A stretch of DNA of 41,943 nt. Origin: Selenomonadaceae bacterium. GTDB taxonomy: Bacteria; Bacillota; Negativicutes; Selenomonadales; Selenomonadaceae. The DNA lies in NCBI GenBank assembly GCA_017427545.1, contig JAFRSO010000083.1:1-41943 (forward strand), read 5' to 3'. Positions 1-9,962 of the stretch are shown here, in pieces; the stretch's first letter is position 1; every line of letters begins with the position of its first letter. The notes under the pieces were generated by a model. It saw only the letters and a list, made by a program, of their open reading frames with translations, was not told the DNA's origin and ran no database searches. The position numbers and the translations under genes were made by a program.

Positions 1-3000
1 ACTGCAGACGGTGTAACTTATCGTAAGGTTGCGGCAGGGCTGCTTGATGTGACCAATCAGAAGTTGATAGCGGGTGTAGGTGATTCGTATTCATTTGACG
101 GAGAATCTAAGCGCATTATCGCGGCCACTGACGGTATCCTTGATTTAACTTCGGAAACCTCCAGTGCTGATGTCTACGATAGCTTGACTGCTCCGACGAC
201 CAAACTTGCTACCCTAACTGTCAATAACGGCAAGTCTACCCTTAATAAAACTGCCGACGGTATTAGTGATGTAAATATCGCTGACGGGGCAGACTTGACG
301 ATTGATTTTGCCGCTAAGGTTAACGGTTCAGGCACGCTGACTGCCAACGATAAATCTTACACGGGAAGTAATTTAATCATTGATTCTACTGCAACTGATT
401 CGACGCTCTACAGTGGCACGGCTACCATTGCTAAAGATAGTTCTATCACTACGACGGGCAATGATACGTTGGCTTCCACTAACGGCACGGTTACTGCAAA
501 CGTCTCGGCAGGCAAGGTATCTTCAATCTCGGCTATTGATGTCGGGGATATATTTACTCTCGGCACGATTACTTATACTCGGACCGCTATCGGGTTGATT
601 GACGGGGCTAATCTTAATCCTAATATAACCACCTCGGCTAACGTGACTGATTTGAGCGGCTCCGACTGGAAGGCTATTCTGCAGATTGACGGCAACTTGA
701 CGATTGATTCTACCACCGCTGATGATGTTTACGTCGTCAATATTCCTGCGAACAAGTCAAGGGCGGTTAAATACGGTACGATTGCTAAGACGGGCGATAA
801 CTCCTACACTATGACGCGGGCTAGCTCCGATACCATACCGACCAGCATAACGGTTAGTGGTGTGATTGCTACATTGCCCCTTAGAATGGCCGGAGCTAAT
901 CTTATTGCGGGCGACGCTTCATTTAATGTCACGGCCTCGAAGGCGTTCACTATCGACAGCACGGGCACTACCCCCACAATCAGCAATGTAACTTCAATCA
1001 CCCTCACGAGTGGCACGATCAATGCTCCAACGAATATTCCCATAACTGCAAATGGTAATGTCATTACTGCGACTTCAGGCGATATGACAGTTGATGTGAC
1101 TGATAGCGCGGTTACTATAGGCGAACTTACTACGGGCGATACATTCACCGTCGGCGACATTGAATATCGCAAGACTGACGCGGGACTCCTCAATGTCACT
1201 AACCAACAGCTGCTGCCCACCGTCACTGATTCTTACACTCTCGGCGGCGACTTCGGCAGAATCATCGCGGCGACTAATGGCGTACTCGATTTGACTAATG
1301 AAACCTCTAGTGCTGATGTTTATAACAGTCTCACTGCTCCTACCACTAAGCTTGCCACCCTCACTGTCACGGGCGATAAGATGACGTTGGCTAAAATTGT
1401 TGACGGGATTAATGATATCGTTCTGGCGGACGGGGCGGACTTAACTGTCGACTTTGACGCCGAAATCAGCGGAAGCGGTACACTCACTGTCAATAATAAA
1501 TCCTACACCGGCACTAACCTAATCATTGATTCAACCGAAGATGATTCGACTCTCTACAGTGGCACTTCTACCATTGCTAAAGATACCTCAATCACTACCA
1601 CTGAAGAAGATGTCATATCCTCAAGTAACGGCACAATCTCTGCTCAAGTCAATGCGGGTAAGGTTATCACCATATCTGATATCAACGTCGGCGACAGCTT
1701 CACACTCAACGATAATACTTACACTCAAACTGCTATTGGTCTCAGTGACGGCACTAAGATTAATACCACTATCACTGATTCGGTTGATGTTGCCAACTTG
1801 AGCGGCTCTGATTGGAAAAACATTATCCAAAGTGACGGTTCATTGACGATTGATTCTACTACTGCTGATGATGTGTACATTGCCAATATCCCTGCAAATC
1901 CCGCTAATGCCGTTCGTTATGGCGCATTAAGCAAGTCGGGAACTTCCGCCACTCTCACACAAAATGATGATGACGTTGAGTTTGATAGCATTGCCATTGA
2001 CGGCTTGAAAGTTACACTCTCCGCAAAAACCTCCTCTGCCGAATTCACTGCCAATGATACCACCTTCAATGTCACGGCTGATACTGACTTCATCATTGAC
2101 GCAACCTCTGATATCCCGACTATCAATCACGCCACCTCTATTAATTTATCCGAAGGCAAGATTAATGCTCCGATTGATATTCCCATTACTGCCAGCGGTA
2201 ATGTTGTCACGGCGACTGCGGGCAAAATCACTCTTGATGTCGATAGCGGCATTGTCACTGTCGGTTCACTCAATGTCGGCGATTCTTTCACCGTCGGCGA
2301 TATTTCCTACACCATGACGACTGCGGGTCTGCGCGATAATTCTACTCAACGCCTCATCGCGGGCACTTCTGAAGATTATATCCTCGGCACTGCGTTCGAA
2401 AGGGTCATTGCGGTTGACGGCACTAATCTCGACCTCACGGCAGAAACCGTAAATGCCCTCGTCGTCGACAGCCTCACCAATCCCACAAAGAATCTTGCTA
2501 CCCTCACTGTCACGGGCGGCAGATTGATTCTCAATGAGACTTCGGGCGGGATTGAATCCGTTCAACTGGCCAGCGGTGCTGATTTGACCATTGACTTTGA
2601 TGCCACTATCACCGGTTCGGGCACTCTTACTGTCAACGGTAATTCTTTTGCCGGCAGAGGCGACCTCGTGATTGAAGCCTCCGAAGATGATTCTACTCTT
2701 TACAGCGGGACAATCACTTTGACTAAAGGCGATACCGTTACCACTACTGCGGGCGATACCTTGACTTCACAAGGCGGCACATTCACTGCTACTGCCACGC
2801 AAGGCACCATCACTGCACTTGACGCCATTAATCCCCGCGACTCATTCACACTCAACCGCAAGACTTACACCATGAGCAATCTCGGCTTAGTCTCCGGCTC
2901 AAAAATCGCACTCTCCCTCAACTCAACCACTATCAACATTGCCGACCTCAACACCGCCACTTGGACTAACTTTATTGCTCCTGATGACGGCTCTCTTGAT

Positions 3001-6000
3001 ATAAGCAAAGTCACTGAAACCCTGCCTGTATTCGATTCCACTGCCACTCCCACTGAACAAATCGCCACTCTTACCGTCAGGGGCAACTCCTACACCCTCA
3101 CTGCTATTGAGGACGCTGATATTATCGACTCTGTTAAGGTTGCTAAGGGCACTAATCTTACTGTCGACTTCCCAATTACCGTTGAGGCTCCTCAAGGTTC
3201 CGTTACTGTCAATGGTCAAACTTTTGTCGCCAACTCCAAAGTCGTGCTCAATGCCGATTCTAATGTCACGGTCTACAGCGGCTCTATCACACTCAATGCC
3301 AACAATCCCACTGCCACTTCCACCGACGGCGATATCCTCATTGTCGAGAACGGCTCTATCACTGCCAAGGCTCAAGACGGTCTCTTCACCACCGTTGCCA
3401 ATCTCAAGGCGCGTGATTCTTTCACCTACAACGGCACCACTTACACCATGACTGCCCGCGGTATCATGAACGGTAACCTTATCGCCACTTCCCTCAAAGG
3501 CTCTTCAATCAATCTGGCGCGTTTGGAAGAGGCCACTTGGTCAGCTATCATTGCTCCTGTCGACGGCAGACTTGACTTGACTAATCCCGCAAATAGCATC
3601 GTCGTTAATGACATTGTTAATCCCACCTTGCAAATTGCCACACTCACTGTCGACGAAGGCTCTATCACCCTGCGCGGTTCCAACGATTACATATCTGCCA
3701 TTGATATTGCTAGCGGCGCGGACTTAACCATTGACTTCAACACAAAGATTTATGCTGACGGTTCGGTTACTGTCAACGGTAAGACTTTCACCGGCTCCGA
3801 CCTCGTCATTGATTCTGCCACCAATCCCACTCTCTACAGCGGCACCGTTACTCTCAATGATTCTTCCGTTACCACTTACACAGGCGACGTTGTGACTTCC
3901 CTTAGCGGTGAACTCACTGTTACTGTCGACGGCGACAGCCTCACAATCAACAACTTCACGGCGGGCAATTCTTTTACTCTCAACGACAACTCCTATCTCG
4001 TCAGTGAAATTGGGCTGATTAATGCCGCGGGCTTGCTTTGGAATGACGGCGATATTTCCGAAGGCTTGACTGCTGATGAACTCACTGACCCCGATAACTG
4101 GGCGAAGTTCATCATTGCGGACGGCGGCGTCCTCAATGTCGACCCCGACACCTTAGCCGACGGTGATAGCGTCCTCATTGTCGACGACGATTATCCTACT
4201 CAACTTTACGGCACTCTTACAAAATCCGACGGCATTTATCATCTCTCCGACCCCACTAACATTCTCGAAGCCATTAACCTCACGGGCATTAAAATTTATA
4301 TCGACAACGACCTTGCCTATGTCCCCATCACCACCGCTAACTCCGACGGCTCCGAAACTTCATTCACCGTCACACCCGACCTCACTAAAGATTCATTCCT
4401 TGTCGACGCAACCGGCATTGCTCCCAAGATTGATGACGTTATTTCTATTGATATTATCAGCGGCAAGATTGATTCCGATGACGGGCAAATTGTTCACCCT
4501 GCCGACGATCCCACCGACGTTACCATTACGGGCGGCAACGGCACTCATCATATCGGCGACGAAACTTTCATTGTTGACGGGCTTAAGGGCGACAATAAGG
4601 TTACCTTCTACCTTGACGAGGACGGCAACGTTGATTCGATTCTCATTCCCGACTCCGGCGCCACCGTTACCATTGACGGCATAACTTACACTGCCCCGAC
4701 TGATGACAGCACGCTCAACTTCACCGACGCTGACGGCTGGTATTTCGACGGCTACACCCTTGATAAATACACGGTCACTGTCGACGCCGACGGCAATATC
4801 ACTGTCGACGCGGGCGTAAAATTTACGGACGTTGTTACCGGCGGCAGGACACTTGCAACCAATTCGACGATTAATCTTGCGACCGATAAGCCCGTTACGG
4901 TTATCACGGCAAGGGCAATCAATGTGACTGATTCGGCGGGCAATAAGCTTGCGGATAATTTGACTTCGACGAGCGGTGTAAAATTTGATTCTGACGGCGT
5001 GACGGCCTCTGATTTGGCGGACGTTGCAGGCGCAGTCTTCACGCTCAATGCGGGGCAAAGTCTGATTGCTGACGGCGCGATTATCACAGCATTAAGCGAC
5101 AGCAATAACCTATCCCTAGTTCCTAGTTCCCAGTTCCTAGTTCCTAGTATCACATTCAGCGCGGGCACTTACACAGTCAATGGCAAGACCTTCACGGCTC
5201 AAGGCACGACTCAAGGCACTCTGATTGACGGCGGCATTCAACTCAACATCACCGACCCGATAACGGTAGGCGATATGACATTAAGCGGCGGAACTGCGAT
5301 TTTGGCTGATGACGTGACTTTGACGGGCGGAGTAAATGTGACGGGTGCGACGGGCGAGACGTTTATAGTTGACGGCGTGGCGACCATTGACGGCAAGACG
5401 GTTAGCACTGATTCGGCGACTGCAGTCACTTGCGCGGCGGACGGTGTACAAATCGGTAATACGACCTTGACTGTCACGGGTGACGAGGCTTATCAAATTA
5501 ACGTGGCGGGCGGCACAATCACCGGTCTTGAAAATATCGGCTCAAGCGGCGGCGTAACTGTTGGCGGGCTGAAAAATGCGACGGTCAAGACCGATACGGC
5601 AAGCACATTCACTGCGGGCGACTCTACTTTCAACGCGACAAATAATCTAACCTACACCATAGCGGACGGGGCGATTATTGCGGCCTCTGATTTGGCGGGA
5701 ACGATTAGCGGCGACTTCAGCGGCGGATTCACAGTCAACGGCGAGGCAATCACAATCGCGGGCAATGCCTCAAAAGTCGTCGGCAACACTTCGGGCGTCA
5801 CGAAGGTTGAAACGAGTGCGCAAGGTTCATTCACCATAAACGGCAAGACTTACGAAATCAGCGGCGATACTTCAGCGGCATTTGACTTGACGGACGGCAC
5901 CGTTACGGGCGTTGAGTCTTTGGAGAGCGGCAATCTCATCTTCGCGCAGGACGAAAGTAATTTCAGCGTCAATGCAGACACGATAACATTCAGCGGCGCA

Positions 6001-8694
6001 CCGATAACTTTGGGCGTTGCGGGCAGTGACATTGCAAGTGTCAACGGACTCAATGGCGGCTCAATCAGCGGTCTTGATAATGCGACGGTTTACGGCATAA
6101 CTGCGGCGACGATTAATGGGACTGCCCTTGGAATCAGCACGCCTTATAATGCGGCGGTTGAGGGCGGCAAGTTGAGTAATCTGGCGGGAATCACAAGTGG
6201 CACGTCAATATCATCTGCGCCGAGCATGACGGTTACCACGGCTGAAAACGGCGACTTCACCTTCACGGGCGACACTTATACGATTAATGACACGTTGGAC
6301 GGAAGCGTTGACTTCATAACCGACGGCTTAACCAAGGTAATCGAGGTTGCCAACTTCCAAGGCTCAATAAGCGGCAACATCGACACAATCAGCTTGAACG
6401 GCAAGACGATAACTTCAAGCGGTGAACCTGTGACGATAACTTCAGACGGCACGAATATTACCGGCGTTAAAGGCTCAAGTTCAATCGGCGGGGACATTGA
6501 GAATATCGACTACACTATAAGTGACGGGTCGGCGACGATTAACGGCAAGGGCTTCGAGTTGAAGGGCAACTCCACTGACGCGACGATTGACGGCAGCGGC
6601 TCAGTCATCAGCGGCATTGAGGATTATGCGACGTTGACATTTGACGAGGGCGGCACCTATGAAGTCAATGGCGAAACGGTTACGGTTGAGAGTGGCGAGA
6701 GTATCACAATCAACCGCGACGGGCTGTATAAATTTGACGGCGACGGCGTGATTAGCGAGAAGACTTCGGCGGAAGATATAGCTCCTGCGATTCTGATTGA
6801 GCAAGATTCATCGATAGCGGCGGGCAATGATACAGTGGTTGTGCGCAATGACGCGGCGGCAAGTATCGACGTCAGCAGCGGTGAACCGTTGATTATCCCG
6901 ACTTCCGGTAAAGTCACGCTGGAAAATTATCATGACAACGCCTCTGTGCAGACACCTGCTTACAATGACTTGACGGGCGCAATCAAGACGAATGAAATTA
7001 AATTCGGCGACGGCGTGATGACGTTGGGCGACGCGGTAGTAAGTTTCAGTCCGGCAAATGAAAGTTCGGTCGGCAGTGTGTTGGTTGACTTGATTAACGC
7101 TCAAGGCGAAGTACAAGGCGTGGGATTCACGAATACAAATGGCGGCACGGTTGACGCGAGTAGTGCGACTTCGGATTACGTGGTTAAGGGCAATTACGCA
7201 GACTCGGAAGGCGACACGTTGAAGAGTGGCGGCTCAAGACTTTTGACGGGCAGCGGCAATGACACGATACTTGCGGGCGGCATGGATTCGATTGACGCGG
7301 GCGGCGGCTACAATGTCATTTATCTGACGGATGAGAAACTGCGCGGCAGTGGTATCGAGGGCGCAACGCTTTGGATTTCGGACGGCGGCAAGAATACGGT
7401 TCATAACTTCACGGACGGTTACACTTCCGCGGCGGATAAAGTCTACGTGCAAGATTTGAGCGAGCTGAACTTTGACTACGGAGCGGGGCGTTTGATAATC
7501 AGCAATGAGCAGGGCGAGTTGACGATACCCGACCTTGACGACGAGGGCGGCTATAAACTTCAAATCACGGACGGGGTATCGACGTACAATGCTCAAGTTG
7601 CAGTCACAAGCGATGAGTTGACAGTTGGCGCGGATACAAATGCAAACTACTTCTACGGCGAGTCAATCAATTTCAGCGAGTACACGGGCAATCTGGAAGT
7701 CAACCTTTCCGAGAGTAACGGCTACATGGACGGGGATTTGGCGCACTTCCACGGGCTGAACAAAGTGACTGGCGGCAGTGGACGTACGACGCTTATTGGC
7801 AGCGTGAATGATGACACGTTGATAGCCGGTACGGGTGAGACGAGCATTTGGTCAAGTGGCGGCAATGACGTAATGCAAGGTAGCACATCGGCTGATAAGA
7901 ATTCGACGAGCTTCTATTACACGGCGGGCGACGGTCGAGACACGATAACGAACTTTGACTTTGCAAACTCCTTGGCGGATACAACATCGGACTACGTGAA
8001 GTTGGCGGACAATGACGCTGTAACGGACGTGTACTTGAGCGGCGAGAACGTGGTCTTGCAGATAAATAACAGTGCGGACGACTACTTGACGTTGACGCAA
8101 GCTAAGGGGCAAAGTTTCCACTTGAACGACGACTTGATAGCCAAGGTTGATGATAACGTAGAGTTTGACGGCTTCAGCAATGTCTATGTGGGAGCGGGCA
8201 GTAATTCGACGTTGACGGTAGATGAAGGCTTCGGCGACGTTCAGATTTGGTTGAGTGATGAGTTGCCGGAATATCACGGGACATGGTACGAGGGCAGCTT
8301 CAGAGTACTGGACGCGAGCAGTGCGGAAGGCAATGACATATTGGCGGGCAATCAGCTGGACAACCTCATTATTGGCGGCACCGGCAAGAACAGCATTTGG
8401 GGCGGCTACGGCAATTCGGACGATACGCTCAATGGCGGCAGTGGACAGAATACATTCTACTACGAATTGGGCAATGGCAACGACGTTATCAACAATGCGC
8501 ATGACGGAGACATCATCAGCTTGGAAGACGTGTACTTGGACAACATTTTGAGTGCGGACATCACGTCGGGCGGAGTGAGTGTAGACTTCCAAGGCGGCGG
8601 GTCGCTCACTGTCAACAGCAATGCGGCGGTAGAATATCGTTTGGCGGACGGCACGACTTACACGGCCGATCATACAAGAAAGGAGTGGCAATGA
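1..8694 (+). CDS. Giant secreted beta-repeat protein with RTX-like C-terminus (5' end outside window)
   Basis: The frame is open from base 1. The first 48 nt encode residues (YRK..AGLLD) that match the same point of the next repeat module (YRKTDAGLLN), so the ATG at 49 is internal and the true start lies upstream. At least 2897 residues are visible. The first part is built of modules of about 382 aa that become shorter and more degenerate. The middle is rich in Asp, Gly, Thr and Ser with short VNG(K)xxT strands, typical of beta-solenoid adhesins. From about nt 7240 there are glycine/aspartate motifs of the RTX calcium-binding type (GSGNDTILAGG, GGNDVMQGS, GGSGQNTFYYELGNGNDVI). I saw only one Cys. 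A heptamer array at 5114-5150 is translated in frame as LVPSSQFLVPS. The role is inferred: a type I-secreted or surface-anchored adhesin. A BAHT-type heptosyltransferase three genes downstream may modify it. The stop overlaps an ATG that follows a strong SD site. Confidence 0.85.
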   Translation, partial: TADGVTYRKVAAGLLDVTNQKLIAGVGDSYSFDGESKRIIAATDGILDLTSETSSADVYDSLTAPTTKLATLTVNNGKSTLNKTADGISDVNIADGADLTIDFAAKVNGSGTLTANDKSYTGSNLIIDSTATDSTLYSGTATIAKDSSITTTGNDTLASTNGTVTANVSAGKVSSISAIDVGDIFTLGTITYTRTAIGLIDGANLNPNITTSANVTDLSGSDWKAILQIDGNLTIDSTTADDVYVVNIPANKSRAVKYGTIAKTGDNSYTMTRASSDTIPTSITVSGVIATLPLRMAGANLIAGDASFNVTASKAFTIDSTGTTPTISNVTSITLTSGTINAPTNIPITANGNVITATSGDMTVDVTDSAVTIGELTTGDTFTVGDIEYRKTDAGLLNVTNQQLLPTVTDSYTLGGDFGRIIAATNGVLDLTNETSSADVYNSLTAPTTKLATLTVTGDKMTLAKIVDGINDIVLADGADLTVDFDAEISGSGTLTVNNKSYTGTNLIIDSTEDDSTLYSGTSTIAKDTSITTTEEDVISSSNGTISAQVNAGKVITISDINVGDSFTLNDNTYTQTAIGLSDGTKINTTITDSVDVANLSGSDWKNIIQSDGSLTIDSTTADDVYIANIPANPANAVRYGALSKSGTSATLTQNDDDVEFDSIAIDGLKVTLSAKTSSAEFTANDTTFNVTADTDFIIDATSDIPTINHATSINLSEGKINAPIDIPITASGNVVTATAGKITLDVDSGIVTVGSLNVGDSFTVGDISYTMTTAGLRDNSTQRLIAGTSEDYILGTAFERVIAVDGTNLDLTAETVNALVVDSLTNPTKNLATLTVTGGRLILNETSGGIESVQLASGADLTIDFDATITGSGTLTVNGNSFAGRGDLVIEASEDDSTLYSGTITLTKGDTVTTTAGDTLTSQGGTFTATATQGTITALDAINPRDSFTLNRKTYTMSNLGLVSGSKIALSLNSTTINIADLNTATWTNFIAPDDGSLDISKVTETLPVFDSTATPTEQIATLTVRGNSYTLTAIEDADIIDSVKVAKGTNLTVDFPITVEAPQGSVTVNGQTFVANSKVVLNADSNVTVYSGSITLNANNPTATSTDGDILIVENGSITAKAQDGLFTTVANLKARDSFTYNGTTYTMTARGIMNGNLIATSLKGSSINLARLEEATWSAIIAPVDGRLDLTNPANSIVVNDIVNPTLQIATLTVDEGSITLRGSNDYISAIDIASGADLTIDFNTKIYADGSVTVNGKTFTGSDLVIDSATNPTLYSGTVTLNDSSVTTYTGDVVTSLSGELTVTVDGDSLTINNFTAGNSFTLNDNSYLVSEIGLINAAGLLWNDGDISEGLTADELTDPDNWAKFIIADGGVLNVDPDTLADGDSVLIVDDDYPTQLYGTLTKSDGIYHLSDPTNILEAINLTGIKIYIDNDLAYVPITTANSDGSETSFTVTPDLTKDSFLVDATGIAPKIDDVISIDIISGKIDSDDGQIVHPADDPTDVTITGGNGTHHIGDETFIVDGLKGDNKVTFYLDEDGNVDSILIPDSGATVTIDGITYTAPTDDSTLNFTDADGWYFDGYTLDKYTVTVDADGNITVDAGVKFTDVVTGGRTLATNSTINLATDKPVTVITARAINVTDSAGNKLADNLTSTSGVKFDSDGVTASDLADVAGAVFTLNAGQSLIADGAIITALSDSNNLSLVPSSQFLVPSITFSAGTYTVNGKTFTAQGTTQGTLIDGGIQLNITDPITVGDMTLSGGTAILADDVTLTGGVNVTGATGETFIVDGVATIDGKTVSTDSATAVTCAADGVQIGNTTLTVTGDEAYQINVAGGTITGLENIGSSGGVTVGGLKNATVKTDTASTFTAGDSTFNATNNLTYTIADGAIIAASDLAGTISGDFSGGFTVNGEAITIAGNASKVVGNTSGVTKVETSAQGSFTINGKTYEISGDTSAAFDLTDGTVTGVESLESGNLIFAQDESNFSVNADTITFSGAPITLGVAGSDIASVNGLNGGSISGLDNATVYGITAATINGTALGISTPYNAAVEGGKLSNLAGITSGTSISSAPSMTVTTAENGDFTFTGDTYTINDTLDGSVDFITDGLTKVIEVANFQGSISGNIDTISLNGKTITSSGEPVTITSDGTNITGVKGSSSIGGDIENIDYTISDGSATINGKGFELKGNSTDATIDGSGSVISGIEDYATLTFDEGGTYEVNGETVTVESGESITINRDGLYKFDGDGVISEKTSAEDIAPAILIEQDSSIAAGNDTVVVRNDAAASIDVSSGEPLIIPTSGKVTLENYHDNASVQTPAYNDLTGAIKTNEIKFGDGVMTLGDAVVSFSPANESSVGSVLVDLINAQGEVQGVGFTNTNGGTVDASSATSDYVVKGNYADSEGDTLKSGGSRLLTGSGNDTILAGGMDSIDAGGGYNVIYLTDEKLRGSGIEGATLWISDGGKNTVHNFTDGYTSAADKVYVQDLSELNFDYGAGRLIISNEQGELTIPDLDDEGGYKLQITDGVSTYNAQVAVTSDELTVGADTNANYFYGESINFSEYTGNLEVNLSESNGYMDGDLAHFHGLNKVTGGSGRTTLIGSVNDDTLIAGTGETSIWSSGGNDVMQGSTSADKNSTSFYYTAGDGRDTITNFDFANSLADTTSDYVKLADNDAVTDVYLSGENVVLQINNSADDYLTLTQAKGQSFHLNDDLIAKVDDNVEFDGFSNVYVGAGSNSTLTVDEGFGDVQIWLSDELPEYHGTWYEGSFRVLDASSAEGNDILAGNQLDNLIIGGTGKNSIWGGYGNSDDTLNGGSGQNTFYYELGNGNDVINNAHDGDIISLEDVYLDNILSADITSGGVSVDFQGGGSLTVNSNAAVEYRLADGTTYTADHTRKEWQ
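37..3500 (+). repeat. Tandem coding modules of about 1145 bp in the giant gene
   Basis: Equivalent points (the G of AGLL / AGLL / AGLR) are at nt 37, 1183 and 2326, giving periods of 1146 and 1143 bp. Each module repeats the same ordered landmarks: an RIIAA/RVIAV strand, SLTxPTxxLATLTV, GADLTxDF, a DSTLYSGT turn, SFTLxxxTYT, and, in the first two modules, LSGSDWK and NIPAN. After about nt 3000 the units shrink to about 560-600 bp and lose the second half. DNA identity is clearly lower than protein similarity, so the first modules are not a very recent duplication. Confidence 0.8.
5114..5150 (+). repeat. Heptamer array inside the giant reading frame
   Basis: Five units of the CTAGTTC type in a row. 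Stop trinucleotides TAG occur at 5117, 5124, 5138 and 5145, all out of frame. The third unit, the only one whose trinucleotide is in frame (5131), reads CAG (Gln). The sequence is unlike its surroundings in base pattern and in encoded residues (Pro, Val, Leu and Phe within an Asp/Gly/Thr-rich protein), so it looks like an insertion. Confidence 0.85.
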
Positions 8695-8705
8695 TTAGCT
8701 GCTAG
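8676..8705 (+). promoter_or_regulatory. Orphan Shine-Dalgarno and ATG followed by a 4-codon ORF
   Basis: AAGAAAGGAG (8676-8685) is followed five bases later by ATG (8691), but that frame reads M-I-S-C and stops inside the heptamer array. The same decamer precedes queE, the glycosyltransferase gene and the 1230-aa gene. The simplest reading is that this was the queD ribosome site before a repeat array was inserted behind it. Confidence 0.5.
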
Positions 8706-8756
8706 CTGAGTAGAATTCTAGCAGCTAGAAGCTAACAGCTAGTAGCTAACAGCTAA
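8695..8756 (+). repeat. Heptamer array, AGCTAGC type, between the giant gene and queD
   Basis: Units such as TAGCAGC, TAGAAGC, TAACAGC and TAGTAGC run at 7-bp spacing. An inverted arm (TTAGCTGCTAGC) lies to the left of the core TAGCTGAGTAGAATTCTA at 8703-8720. The same 18-bp core is present in reverse orientation at 20824-20841. The inverted arms could form a hairpin that ends or attenuates the giant transcript. Confidence 0.8.
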
Positions 8757-8760
8757 AACC

Positions 8761-9126
8761 ATGTACGAGATAGAAGTAAAGAGTGCATTTGAGGCGGCGC
8801 ATTATATCCGCAATTATCCGGGTAAGTGCGCGCGCCTGCATGGGCATAATTGGACGGTCGCGGCAATAGTTCGCGGCAATGACCTTGACGATTTGGGCAT
8901 GTTGATTGACTTCAAAGTTCTCAAGGGCGAGTTAAATCGCGTGCTGGAAGAGTTCGACCACAGCTTTTTGAATGAGCACGAGACGTTCACTAAAGATAAT
9001 CCTACGGCGGAGAATCTGGCACGAATAATTTTTGAGCGGCTGAACGAATCATTAGGCGGCAAATTATATGCGGTTAGGGTGCACGAATCACCCAATTCAA
9101 GTGTGACGTATTATTTGAGGGATTAG
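8761..9126 (+). CDS. queD: 6-carboxy-5,6,7,8-tetrahydropterin synthase (QueD)
   Basis: 121 aa, full length for QueD. It converts 7,8-dihydroneopterin triphosphate to 6-carboxytetrahydropterin, an early step to preQ0 and queuosine. Zinc ligands are visible as His14 (EAAHYI) and the His27/His29 pair (LHGHNW). Cys23 is in the catalytic position and Asp66-His67 (EEFDHSFLN) complete the active site. queE follows and makes the next intermediate; queC is not in the window. There is no SD in front of ATG 8761: the preceding 60 bp are a heptamer array, and the nearest good SD (8676-8685) drives a 4-codon ORF. The stop codon TAG is itself the first heptamer of the next array. Confidence 0.93.
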   Translation: MYEIEVKSAFEAAHYIRNYPGKCARLHGHNWTVAAIVRGNDLDDLGMLIDFKVLKGELNRVLEEFDHSFLNEHETFTKDNPTAENLARIIFERLNESLGGKLYAVRVHESPNSSVTYYLRD

Positions 9127-9182
9127 GGAACTGGGAACAGGGAACAGAAACCTACTCCCTATTCCCTAATCCCTGTTCCCTA
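9119..9182 (+). repeat. Inverted heptamer array, GGGAACA/TCCCTGT type, between queD and queE
   Basis: The left arm has units GGGATTA, GGGAACT, GGGAACA, GGGAACA. After a short spacer the right arm has TCCCTAT, TCCCTAA, TCCCTGT, TCCCTAT. The arms are complementary and can fold into a long hairpin. The left arm begins inside queD and supplies its TAG stop. The array ends just before the queE SD (AAGAAAGGAG, 9184-9193). Confidence 0.85.
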
Positions 9183-9200
9183 TAAGAAAGGAGTTAGAAG

Positions 9201-9962
9201 TTGAAATCCCCTAATCCCTGTTCCCTAATCCCTGTTCCCTACATCATCGAAATCTTTTCGTCAATCCAAGGCGAGGGCAAATATGTCGGTTGCAGGCAAA
9301 TATTCATACGGCTGGCGGATTGCAACTTGAACTGCGCATATTGCGACACGGATTACAGATGCGCGGATTATTGCAAGGTTGAGACGGCGGCAGGTTCAAT
9401 GACCTTCCGCAAGATGAAAAATCCCCTGACCGTTGAGCAAGTCGCGGAGATTGTGTATAATTTACTTGAAGTCCCGACGCAAGCATTGAGCATAACGGGA
9501 GGAGAGCCGCTAATCCATTGGCAATTCATTCGGGAGTTATCGGAGGCAGTCCGCAGATTCGGCTTGAAGATATTATTGGAGACGAACGGCACGCTTTATG
9601 ATGAACTGTCAAAAGTTTTGGACGCGGTGGACATAATCAGCATGGATATCAAGTTGCCGAGCGTCGTCGGGAAAGATTTATTTGAATTGCACAGACGATT
9701 TTTGGAAGTGTCACGGGGCAAGGAAGTCTACGTAAAAATAGTAGTGACGGGCGATACAACGTTGGAAGAATTTTTATCGGCAGTGAGATTGGTGGCGAGT
9801 ATCGACCGAGGAATAATGCTGATAATTCAACCGGTGACGCCATGCAGGGGAGTAAAGGCCATTTCGACGGAGAGGCTGTTAAAATTGCAAGGAGAAGCCC
9901 TGCGCGAGGTTAGAGATGTCCGCGTAATCCCGCAAACTCACAAACTGATTGGCGCATTATAG
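9201..9962 (+). CDS. queE: 7-carboxy-7-deazaguanine synthase (QueE), radical SAM
   Basis: 253 aa. It turns 6-carboxytetrahydropterin into 7-carboxy-7-deazaguanine in queuosine synthesis. The radical SAM cluster motif is visible near residue 37 (CNLNCAYC, CX3CX2C), after the typical EIFSSIQGEG entry strand. SITGGEPL and LLETNG follow. TTG at 9201 is chosen because AAGAAAGGAG lies eight bases upstream and no ATG precedes the conserved EIFSS segment. Residues 3-13 (SPNPCSLIPVP) are encoded by heptamers CCCTAAT/CCCTGTT, an insertion between the start codon and the conserved body. The stop TAG overlaps the first heptamer of the next array. Confidence 0.92.
   Translation: MKSPNPCSLIPVPYIIEIFSSIQGEGKYVGCRQIFIRLADCNLNCAYCDTDYRCADYCKVETAAGSMTFRKMKNPLTVEQVAEIVYNLLEVPTQALSITGGEPLIHWQFIRELSEAVRRFGLKILLETNGTLYDELSKVLDAVDIISMDIKLPSVVGKDLFELHRRFLEVSRGKEVYVKIVVTGDTTLEEFLSAVRLVASIDRGIMLIIQPVTPCRGVKAISTERLLKLQGEALREVRDVRVIPQTHKLIGAL
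9207..9240 (+). repeat. Heptamer array inside the 5' end of queE
   Basis: Units CCCTAAT, CCCTGTT, CCCTAAT, CCCTGTT, CCCTACA. The TAA trinucleotides are at 9212 and 9226, both out of frame. The in-frame positions (9219 and 9240) read TGT and TAC, so QueE stays open. The unit type is the same as in the intergenic array just upstream. Confidence 0.85.

Noticed and set aside
49..51. ATG at 49 as the start of the giant protein
   Set aside because: The frame is open to base 1 and the first 16 codons match the equivalent part of the next module.
7852..8691. 279-codon open frame on the minus strand opposite the giant gene
   Set aside because: It mirrors the repeat-rich coding strand, has no SD and no recognisable domain; other minus-strand frames over 1-8694 are of the same kind.
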